IMG/VR virus record: IMGVR_UViG_3300024273_001132 | Span: 1 to 26,846 of that record | DNA: 26,846 bases | Source of the DNA: a virus | Strand: one strand, 5' to 3' | Part shown: one piece after another, positions 14,517-20,578 of the stretch | How positions within the stretch are numbered: position 1 is the first letter of the stretch | Layout: each line of letters opens with the position of its first letter | The notes under the pieces: model-generated | What the model saw: only the letters and a program-made list of their open reading frames with translations | Databases searched by the model: none | Told to the model about the DNA's origin: nothing | Position numbers and translations under genes: made by a program

Positions 14517-16646
14517 ATGGAATCTAAAAAATCATTTGATCAGTATATTAAAGAATCATTAGCAATGCTAAATGAGGCTAAAAAAGAAGCTGGTCTTTCA
14601 AAGGAAGAAACTTTAGTAGTTGCACAAAAATTTGCAGATGCAATGTCTAAAGCAGACAACGCAAAAGTTACTGTTAATAAAAGAACATTAGAGGAAGATT
14701 CATTTGACCTTGATGTTAATGGAGAAGAATATGACGGAGGATCTTATATAATTTACCAAAACGGTGATGTGATGAATGCTGCTGTTCCAGGTAATCCAAT
14801 ATACGGTAAGAAAAATGATACTGTAGATACTATTGCCAAGAATATGAAAAAAATGATTGGTGAATCTTTTGTTAAAGAAGGAGTTGACATGGAAGAATTA
14901 CAAGATACATTAAAAAGAGTTAAAAAAGAAAATCCTGGTAAAAAAATAGGATACGCTTTTATCAAAGATGCATCAAAAGGATATAAGATTTCAATTAACG
15001 GAGAATATGTTAATGAATCATATGATACTGAAGCATTATATAATGTAATTGACAAAAAATCAGGTGAAGTAATGAGCGATGAACCTCTTAAAAAAGATTT
15101 AGCAAAGAAATTTGCTGCTAAAAAAACAGGATGGATTATTCAAGTTAATGAATCGCTAGTTACTGAAGGTAGAGTTACTCTTAAAAGAAGATACACTGAA
15201 AATCATCCAGCAGTTACCGTTGGTAAAAATGCTACTATTAGAAATAAAGTACTAGAAGCAATAAAAGACGGAAAAATATCACAAGAACAATTTGATAATA
15301 TTGTTTCTGAATTATCAAATGATTCTAAAAGATGGACTAAAAGTAATTCAAAATATTTTAGTGTTTCTGAAGAAGGAGTTTCTTTATCAAAATTCGGAAG
15401 AAAGGTATTAAATAGTGTTACTGTTAATGAGGCAACTACAAAAAATCCAGAAATATGGGTTCCTGGTGGATTTGACAAAGAAGTAAGCAAAATACCAAAC
15501 CAAAAAATAGATGTTGCAACTATTACTAAAATAGCAAAAAAATATGATGTTGATATCGATGATGCAATTGCATACGTTGAATATGGATGGGATATTGACT
15601 TATCAGAAAACACAAACACAAATATGAAAACAAAATTTATTTATGAATCATTTGGAGAATTTGTAAACTCCTTAAATGAATCTACTTTAAACGAGGCTTT
15701 TGCTTCTGCAAAGCTTGCAAGCATTTTAACTGGAGCTAATAAAATGGACAAGGATCTTCCATCTGCTTTTTATAACATGTCAAAATTAGCACTTGATAAA
15801 ATTCAAGATATTGATATTATTGAAATGACACCAGATCAGGCAAAGAAAGAGAAAAGAGCAAGCGCAGTTTACCTATATTTCACTACAAATGAAAAGGAAA
15901 ACCCGTATGCAGGAAAAAGTTCTTATAATAAACATACAATCCCATCAAATACATTATTAGCAATCACAGATGGTTCAAATGAGTGGATGGCAACTGAATG
16001 GCAAAGATCTTATACTGGAGACAAGAAATCAATAAGAACTTTAAAAACTACAAAAAGAGATGATTCTGCCGGTATTGATAAATCAGGTGCAAGTGATCAA
16101 TATGGTTCAGGTATTTCAAGCATGAAACAAGTTGTTGATTTAGCAGACAGAGCATACTGTTTAGATTTAACAGTTCTTAAAGCAAGATATTCTACACTAG
16201 CACAAAAAGATGAAAGATCTGCTGCTAAAAAAGGAGCAACAGCATTCATGAATGACAAAGAATTTAAAGCTGAAAATAAGAAAAGATATAATGACATTCT
16301 AGCTTCTAAAGCCGCTACAATGCCAATGGATTCAATTGTTCTTGACGCAATCGACACGCTAGGAGCTCAGATTAAAGATGGTATTTCTAAAGGTGAAAAA
16401 GGAAAATACGGAGATCTTATCCTAGGATTAGATCCTCGTGGAAGAGAACTTAATTTATCAGATGCATCTAACTTAATGAGAAATATCTTAGACGAATACG
16501 CTAGATATGTTGGTGATGTCGCTAACGATGAAAAAGAAAAATTAGCAGGTTATGGTGGTAATTACTATTCAGCTAGTTTAAATCAACGCGCAAAAAACAT
16601 AACAGATTTAGTTAAGAAAATTGCAACAAAAAGCTACGCTTGGTAA
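14517..16646 (+). CDS. Second head-internal polyprotein with prohead-protease-type sites (709 residues)
   Basis: The N-terminus (KKSFDQYIKESLAMLNE20|A21) resembles a capsid targeting sequence ending in a cleavage site. Further sites are ESFVKE121|G, ESLVTE217|G, VTVNE305|A and STLNE393|A, with a weaker GEYVNE167|S. Segment 22-121 has an Asp/Gly-rich beta part; 122-217 has GYKISINGEYVNES and GWIIQVNES, two similar strand-plus-site units that suggest internal duplication. At 370-394 a second targeting-like stretch (MKTKFIYESFGEFVNSLNE) precedes a final ~316-residue domain, helical and Lys/Asp-rich, without recognised motif. That internal copy suggests fusion of two once-separate internal proteins. 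The upstream gap is AT-only (TATAAAATA-like) and the downstream gap is 15 bases. Alternative: a scaffold component. Confidence 0.6.
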   Translation: MESKKSFDQYIKESLAMLNEAKKEAGLSKEETLVVAQKFADAMSKADNAKVTVNKRTLEEDSFDLDVNGEEYDGGSYIIYQNGDVMNAAVPGNPIYGKKNDTVDTIAKNMKKMIGESFVKEGVDMEELQDTLKRVKKENPGKKIGYAFIKDASKGYKISINGEYVNESYDTEALYNVIDKKSGEVMSDEPLKKDLAKKFAAKKTGWIIQVNESLVTEGRVTLKRRYTENHPAVTVGKNATIRNKVLEAIKDGKISQEQFDNIVSELSNDSKRWTKSNSKYFSVSEEGVSLSKFGRKVLNSVTVNEATTKNPEIWVPGGFDKEVSKIPNQKIDVATITKIAKKYDVDIDDAIAYVEYGWDIDLSENTNTNMKTKFIYESFGEFVNSLNESTLNEAFASAKLASILTGANKMDKDLPSAFYNMSKLALDKIQDIDIIEMTPDQAKKEKRASAVYLYFTTNEKENPYAGKSSYNKHTIPSNTLLAITDGSNEWMATEWQRSYTGDKKSIRTLKTTKRDDSAGIDKSGASDQYGSGISSMKQVVDLADRAYCLDLTVLKARYSTLAQKDERSAAKKGATAFMNDKEFKAENKKRYNDILASKAATMPMDSIVLDAIDTLGAQIKDGISKGEKGKYGDLILGLDPRGRELNLSDASNLMRNILDEYARYVGDVANDEKEKLAGYGGNYYSASLNQRAKNITDLVKKIATKSYAW

Positions 16647-16661
16647 AATTAAATAAATAAC

Positions 16662-16994
16662 ATGAAACATATACAATTATTTGAAGAATTCTTAAATGAA
16701 GCCAAATCACCAAAACCAGAACTTTTAGTTAAATTATTTAAAGAATTATCTAAAGCAAAAAACCTAGATAAAATAGGATGGGCATATGATGAAGACGAAG
16801 GACATATTGTAACATTTGAAAACGGCCTAGAATCTGAAGCAGATCGTCACAAAGGAGAAATGGAAGCATTTTCATTCTATATGAATGACGACAATGACGG
16901 TATTCTTGGAATCTACGATTTAAGCGGATACGACGAAGAATTAAAAACCGTAAAAGACGCTATTAATTGGTGTAGAGCTAATGAAAAACAATAA
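16662..16994 (+). CDS. Small capsid-targeted internal protein (110 residues)
   Basis: The N-terminus MKHIQLFEEFLNE13|A14 closely follows the T4 internal-protein leader (MKTYQEFIAE|A): basic start, amphipathic aromatic helix, then a L-x-E|A cut site. The mature ~97 residues are acidic, with a beta-rich centre (GHIVTFENG, AFSFYMNDDNDGILGIYDL) and a C-terminal helix with one Cys. No known domain is recognised. It sits 15 bases after the 709-residue polyprotein and 2 bases before another targeted protein, in one late-looking operon. T4 IPI, similarly small and processed, inhibits a host restriction enzyme after injection; a comparable anti-host role is possible but inferred. Confidence 0.65.
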   Translation: MKHIQLFEEFLNEAKSPKPELLVKLFKELSKAKNLDKIGWAYDEDEGHIVTFENGLESEADRHKGEMEAFSFYMNDDNDGILGIYDLSGYDEELKTVKDAINWCRANEKQ

Positions 16995-16996
16995 AA

Positions 16997-17530
16997 ATGA
17001 AATACATTAAATTATATGAAGATTTCGTAACAGAAAAAGCCTATCAATTATCAGGATCTTATGGAGCTAAAGGTATTGCTGGAAAAGTTCTTTTTGCTTT
17101 TAAAAAAGAAGTAGAAGGTGTTAAATACGAAGGTGATGCAAAATCAACTCTAAAAGATATTAATGATGCTTGGTCTAAATGGGCAGATAAAGACGGTGCG
17201 AAAATTATCGAAACGGAAGTTTTAAAACAAGTTAAAGATAAAGAAGCAATCGCATACATCACTGCAACTTTAGGTGAATTAACTTGGTCTGAAGAAAGCA
17301 TAAATGGTTCTGAATTACTTATTACTGTTTTGCCCGGGGATTTTGTAATTAATGTTGGATTTGCCGATGATGTAGATGCTGGTAAATTCTCTAGAAAATT
17401 AAATGGAATGACAAATGATGCAATAGTTTCTAAAAACGTCACTGTAGTTTTGGGTGGTTATGATCCAGAAGTTGGTGAAAATAACGTAGAAATTAGAAGT
17501 GGTTTGTTCTTAACAATAGACGCTAAATAA
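16997..17530 (+). CDS. Small capsid-targeted internal protein (177 residues)
   Basis: The start MKYIKLYEDFVTEKA again looks like a capsid targeting sequence and is similar to the preceding gene's leader, suggesting paralogous leaders on different cargo. The V-T-E at 11-13 is followed by Lys instead of Ala/Gly, so cleavage there is doubtful. The body has a Gly-rich turn (GSYGAKGIAGK), a helical segment (~45-80), then mixed beta strands (LLITVLPGDFVINVGF, VTVVLGGYDP, GLFLTIDAK). No enzyme motif or membrane segment is seen. It is 2 bases after the previous stop and 2 bases before the next start, so co-expression is likely. Function unknown; head-internal location is inferred from the leader and context. 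Confidence 0.55.
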   Translation: MKYIKLYEDFVTEKAYQLSGSYGAKGIAGKVLFAFKKEVEGVKYEGDAKSTLKDINDAWSKWADKDGAKIIETEVLKQVKDKEAIAYITATLGELTWSEESINGSELLITVLPGDFVINVGFADDVDAGKFSRKLNGMTNDAIVSKNVTVVLGGYDPEVGENNVEIRSGLFLTIDAK

Positions 17531-17532
17531 TT

Positions 17533-18201
17533 ATGCCAAGTACTTCAATAGCACAACAACAATTAATGGGAATGGCTTATTCTCTTAAAAAAGGAGATAT
17601 GGACCCAAAGGACGCAAGTCAAGAGGTTAAAGATCTTGCAGATTCAATGACGCTTCAACAACTTAAGGATTTTGCAAGTACAAAACACGAAGGACTTCCT
17701 AAAAAGGTAAAAGAAAACGTATCGCCAGCAAGTATTGGAGGAATGGGAGCAACATTACTTCCAACAGCAACTCAAAACGGATCCGGTGATATTTTATCAG
17801 GAGCTGGAGATGCTGAAGAAGAGTATGAAAAAAAGAAAAAGAAAAGAGAGAAGATGTTAAAAACTTTTGAACAATTTGTAAATGAATCATTAATTATCGA
17901 AGGCGTAATGCCAATTGGAGTTGAAGCATTTGCTAATGATGAAAAATCATCTGGAAAATCAGTTGAAATTTATTTAGCAACATTTGATGGTGGAAGTTTT
18001 AAAGCTCAATCAACAGACAAGACATGGGATGATGGAACACCTGTAACTAAGAACTTTACAAGAGGAGGTTATAAGAGTGTCAGCATACCCAAAGGACAAC
18101 ATTATGTAATAGAAGGAGATACTTTCTGGTATTTTAGAGTAGGAAGACCATGGTATGCCGTTAAACGCGCAGATTACGGAACTCCACCATTTGAATATTA
18201 A
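17533..18201 (+). CDS. DUF3008-like protein fused through an internal targeting/cleavage motif to a C-terminal domain (222 residues)
   Basis: Residues 1-~90 match the phage DUF3008 family: MPSTSIAQQQLMGMAYSLKKG, then DLADSMTLQQLKDFASTKHEGLP and a SPASIGGMG...GSGDI segment. A Lys/Glu-rich helix (94-107) leads to KTFEQFVNES (110-119), a capsid-targeting-like motif normally found at N-termini, then ESLIIE123|G124, a prohead-type cleavage site. The remaining ~99 residues are a beta-rich domain (VEIYLATFDGGSF, HYVIEGDTFWYFRVG) with several Trp and no known family. A Met at 108 lies just before the targeting motif, so the protein could be a fusion of DUF3008 with a once-independent internal protein, or that part could be translated separately. 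Role unknown; a double-hairpin terminator follows. Confidence 0.6.
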   Translation: MPSTSIAQQQLMGMAYSLKKGDMDPKDASQEVKDLADSMTLQQLKDFASTKHEGLPKKVKENVSPASIGGMGATLLPTATQNGSGDILSGAGDAEEEYEKKKKKREKMLKTFEQFVNESLIIEGVMPIGVEAFANDEKSSGKSVEIYLATFDGGSFKAQSTDKTWDDGTPVTKNFTRGGYKSVSIPKGQHYVIEGDTFWYFRVGRPWYAVKRADYGTPPFEY

Positions 18202-18228
18202 TAATTTGAGTATCATCGAATTAACCCC

Positions 18229-18249
18229 TCCATGGATAGTATCTATGGA
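18229..18249 (+). ncRNA. Nine-pair RNA hairpin upstream of the terminator (possible 3'-UTR element)
   Basis: TCCATGGAT (18229-18237) pairs with ATCTATGGA (18241-18249), one G-U pair, loop AGT. It stands three bases before the terminator stem, making a tandem hairpin structure. It could protect the mRNA 3' end or be part of a small RNA. No promoter for a separate RNA was identified, so the ncRNA label is tentative. Confidence 0.3.
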
Positions 18250-18252
18250 CCG

Positions 18253-18280
18253 AAGGCCTAGAGAAATCTAGGCCTTTTCT
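18253..18280 (+). terminator. Strong rho-independent terminator closing the head-internal operon
   Basis: AAGGCCTAGA (18253-18262) pairs perfectly with TCTAGGCCTT (18267-18276) across a GAAA tetraloop, followed by TTTTCTTTT. This ends transcription of the 11315-18201 cluster. Confidence 0.85.
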
Positions 18281-18305
18281 TTTGAAACAAAATAAAACAT
18301 CCTAA

Positions 18306-18313
18306 TATAAATA
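18306..18313 (+). promoter_or_regulatory. T4-type late promoter box TATAAATA
   Basis: An exact TATAAATA stands between the terminator at 18253-18280 and the ATG at 18335, 21 bases before the start codon. It is well placed to start a new transcript for the two small genes that follow. Confidence 0.5.
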
Positions 18314-18334
18314 TCATTATCTAATTAATAAAAT

Positions 18335-18574
18335 ATGAATTTTATATTAAGACCTACTAATTTTAATGCATGGATTAATCCAGCAATCGATAAGATATTT
18401 AAAACAATATCCTCATGTACGAGTGAAGATCATATTAAAGCTGCAAAAAACATGATAGACAACTTTGTATTAATCATGGCAATCGAAGACACCAAAACAG
18501 AAACTCTTGAAGAAACTATTAATTTATTTTGGCTTAGAATTAAATTACAATCTCAAATTATTAAAAACAAATGA
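18335..18574 (+). CDS. Small protein of unknown function (79 residues)
   Basis: Start ATG lies 21 bases after a TATAAATA box with an A-rich leader. The product is mostly helical, mildly hydrophobic in the centre (NMIDNFVLIMAIED) and charged at both ends; there is no clear signal, membrane span or known motif. Its stop overlaps the next start (ATGA at 18571-18574), so the two proteins are made together and may form a pair. The isolated transcription unit, with terminators on both sides, suggests a dedicated function, but the sequence shows none. Confidence 0.55.
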   Translation: MNFILRPTNFNAWINPAIDKIFKTISSCTSEDHIKAAKNMIDNFVLIMAIEDTKTETLEETINLFWLRIKLQSQIIKNK

Positions 18575-18795
18575 AAGAAGAAACTATAAGTTCACGAATA
18601 TCATCTGCAACATTATCGTCTGCACAAATTTCTGTAAATGAATTATGGCATCCTACTAGCGGGCTACGAAATGTGGAAAGAGTACTAAGTTCAAGTAATT
18701 TTCATTGTACCACGGGACTGATCTTGCAACAATTGTATATGAGCAATTTAGGCGGTAGAGAATGGAGAGACGTTCCCACTGAAATAGAATCTTAG
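18571..18795 (+). CDS. Small protein of unknown function (74 residues)
   Basis: It is coupled to the preceding gene through an ATGA overlap. The sequence is Ser-rich at the N-terminus (SSRISSATLSSAQIS), then has a compact segment with Trp, His and Arg (WHPTSGLRNVERVL), a single Cys at ~46 and a C-terminal WRDVP. No family is recognised. The stop codon (18793-18795) lies inside a 14-base perfect palindrome. Given length and Ser content it might be a small regulator or head accessory protein, but nothing proves this. Confidence 0.5.
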   Translation: MKEETISSRISSATLSSAQISVNELWHPTSGLRNVERVLSSSNFHCTTGLILQQLYMSNLGGREWRDVPTEIES

Positions 18796-18805
18796 CACGT
18801 GCTAA
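18792..18805. repeat. 14-base perfect palindrome TTAGCACGTGCTAA over a stop codon
   Basis: The sequence equals its own reverse complement and includes the TAG stop of the 74-residue gene. It could be a protein-binding operator or a tight RNA stem. It is the most GC-containing symmetric site in the gap 18796-18917; the rest of that gap is a terminator and a promoter. Confidence 0.4.
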
Positions 18806-18849
18806 AATAACCTAAATATTAAATTGTTAATAACTTTTTAAAATAAATC

Positions 18850-18878
18850 AACCTGAATTTTACCGATTCAGGTTTTTT
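18850..18878 (+). terminator. Rho-independent terminator sharing its 3' half with that at 11250
   Basis: AACCTGAAT (18850-18858) pairs with ATTCAGGTT (18866-18874), followed by T to 18878. The right arm, T-run and the following TTTATATTT are identical to 11270-11289. Confidence 0.8.
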
Positions 18879-18896
18879 GTTTATATTTACATATAA
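18879..18896 (+). promoter_or_regulatory. Promoter abutting the terminator (repeat of the 11270-11290 element)
   Basis: GTTTATATTTAC followed by ATATAA lies 22-39 bases before the ATG at 18918. It repeats the arrangement at 11280-11296, although the last base of the -7 element is A here instead of G. It likely drives the small-gene and metabolic block from 18918. Confidence 0.45.
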
Positions 18897-18917
18897 CAAA
18901 TTAAAACAAACAACGCC

Positions 18918-19172
18918 ATGGCAAATTCTAGAAAAGAAGCAATCGAAGTAACTAATAAAGTACTTAACGAACTTACTAATGAAAAAGCTCACCAAATCTT
19001 TGTTGAAGAATGTGAAGTACAAGTTAACCAGCTAAACTTATATGTTTGGAATGAATATGATGTTAGAGGATGGTACTATGATGAAACTAGATATTGTAGT
19101 GATGTTATTACAGTAGAATATCTTAATAGAGCAATGGAACATGCAAAAACAAAAGCGATAAATAAAGTATAA
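18918..19172 (+). CDS. Small protein of unknown function (84 residues)
   Basis: First gene after a terminator-promoter pair. The N-terminal ~50 residues are helical and charged; a central segment is aromatic-rich (LNLYVWNEYDVRGWYYDETRYCSD), and a C-terminal helix is basic. One Cys pair-like arrangement (residues ~37 and ~62) is too sparse for a metal site. No known motif. It precedes the DUF6378-like gene by 17 bases and is probably co-transcribed with it and with the SGNH-like gene. Its position at the head of an early-type unit would suit a host-takeover or regulatory peptide, which is inference only. Confidence 0.55.
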   Translation: MANSRKEAIEVTNKVLNELTNEKAHQIFVEECEVQVNQLNLYVWNEYDVRGWYYDETRYCSDVITVEYLNRAMEHAKTKAINKV

Positions 19173-19189
19173 TAATTAAACAATAACTT

Positions 19190-19468
19190 ATGAATAACAT
19201 TTTAGAAGAAGCAAACGCAATCGTAAACAACAGAAGCGAAGAAGCAGATCGTAATTATGGACCATTCTCTGAAGGTATGGATCGTGCTGCATTAATTTTT
19301 AAAGGTATGACAGGACTTGAAGTAACTGGTGAACATATGTTCAAAGCACTAGTTGCTCTTAAGTTTTCTCGAGAATCTTATAATCACAAGACTGATAATT
19401 TGTTAGATGCAGTCGCTTACATCCAAGGATTGGACAATTACATTAATGAAAAACAAAACAATGGTTAG
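19190..19468 (+). CDS. DUF6378-like small phage protein
   Basis: The 92-residue sequence matches my recollection of the phage DUF6378 family: an N-terminal helix, a YGPFSEGMDRAALIF segment (24-38), a central helix with LVALKFSRESYNHKTDNLLDAVAYI (66-82 region) and an ending GLDNYI. The family is short and helical, common in phages, and has no established activity. The Lys/Arg plus Asp-Asn arrangement recalls all-alpha pyrophosphohydrolases, so a nucleotide-related role is conceivable. The gene overlaps the next gene's start by 8 bases (ATGGTTAG), indicating translational coupling with the SGNH-like protein. Confidence 0.6.
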   Translation: MNNILEEANAIVNNRSEEADRNYGPFSEGMDRAALIFKGMTGLEVTGEHMFKALVALKFSRESYNHKTDNLLDAVAYIQGLDNYINEKQNNG

Positions 19469-20528
19469 TATTAAAGATATTATACATCTTTTAAAGGACG
19501 ACACGATGTGTCCTGCTAAAAAAATTGCAATCGATGATGTTGTAACTACATATAGTTCTAAACAGGCTAGCCATAAAAGTGCATGGGCTTATCTTTTAGC
19601 AGCCCAATTAAAAAGTATCGGACTAAATGCTGAAGTTATTGATAAATCAGGAGACATACACCAGTATGATATATGGTTAGTTGCACTACCGATGGAATTC
19701 CAAGGTACTTATAATTTATTCGGAGGAGCTACTGATGAACCAGCAGCAAGAATGCAAAGACTATTAGATTTTCAAGGTGAAGTTTTTTGTCTTAACAGAG
19801 AAATGCCAGATGTTGGAGCATTTGCAAATAGTAGAATGAAAGCCTGTTCAGATCTTTGGAAAGCAATTGACGTCGAAACTCTATCCGCTAAATGTAAAAA
19901 TATTAAGACACTAGATCTTACATTAGATTCAGATACCTTTGTTCTTGGAGACTCTCACTCGGTCTCAGTCTGGCATCCTGGTTGTAATATTAGTAGGAAT
20001 GATGGTAAAACCTTATTTGGAGTTTTAAGAGAAGGGATGCAATCCTATATTCCTGAAGGGACTAAGCACTTAATTACTTATTTCGGAAACATCGATGTTA
20101 GACATCATTTGTGTCGCCAAGAAAAACCAGCAGAATCTGTTAAGAAACTAGTTAAAGATTATTTTGAACATTTAAAATCTCTTAATATTGAAAAGATTTC
20201 AGTTGTTAAATTACTTCCAATTGAATTTGAAGAACGCAGAATACCAAAGACTGGATTCTATAAAAAAGCCCCATTTGCAGGTTCTCAGCGCGAAAGAACC
20301 CAATTAATGCAGATATTTAACGAAGAGGTTAGCAATCTCAAGGCTATATATAATATGAATGTAATCGAATGGCCAAGCGATTGGTATGATATAGACCCCA
20401 AGTATTTCGCGGATACTTATATGGAAAAACCAGGATCTGTACACTTATCAAGAGCTTATTATCAATATGATTTCATTACACTCGAAAAGAATAAATCACT
20501 CGAAAAGAAATTAAATTCACTTTTTTGA
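19461..20528 (+). CDS. SGNH/GDSL-like protein with N-terminal Rossmann-like domain and NSLF C-terminal tail
   Basis: Start chosen at ATG 19461, which overlaps the upstream stop; in-frame ATGs at 19446 and 19407 lie further inside the previous gene. The product is 355 residues. The first ~150 look like an alpha/beta (glycosyltransferase-B or Rossmann-type) domain. Then SGNH-type blocks appear: block I VLGDSHSVSV (Ser165), block III YFGNIDVRHH (Asn210) and block V PGSVHLS (His328). The Asp normally three residues before that His is not obvious, so esterase activity is uncertain. It ends in EKKLNSLF, like other replication or modification proteins here. Next to an inositol-phosphate synthase and DNA-modification genes, it may add or remove an acyl or glycosyl group; this is inference. 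Confidence 0.6.
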   Translation: MVSIKDIIHLLKDDTMCPAKKIAIDDVVTTYSSKQASHKSAWAYLLAAQLKSIGLNAEVIDKSGDIHQYDIWLVALPMEFQGTYNLFGGATDEPAARMQRLLDFQGEVFCLNREMPDVGAFANSRMKACSDLWKAIDVETLSAKCKNIKTLDLTLDSDTFVLGDSHSVSVWHPGCNISRNDGKTLFGVLREGMQSYIPEGTKHLITYFGNIDVRHHLCRQEKPAESVKKLVKDYFEHLKSLNIEKISVVKLLPIEFEERRIPKTGFYKKAPFAGSQRERTQLMQIFNEEVSNLKAIYNMNVIEWPSDWYDIDPKYFADTYMEKPGSVHLSRAYYQYDFITLEKNKSLEKKLNSLF

Positions 20529-20578
20529 AACTTTTAGAGAAACACAAGTATAACTATTAATAAATTAAAATTTAAAAA

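Noticed and set aside
15203-15619. 138-residue minus-strand open frame
   Set aside because: It lies entirely opposite the 709-residue polyprotein and gives a Phe/Ser-rich translation typical of antisense to Lys/Glu-rich AT-rich genes. The same applies to the other minus-strand frames in the window, such as 17059-17442 and 7034-7348.
19407-19460. Upstream ATG start for the SGNH-like gene
   Set aside because: It would overlap the DUF6378-like gene by over 60 bases; the ATG at 19461 gives the compact overlap used elsewhere in the window. ATG 19446 remains a possible alternative.
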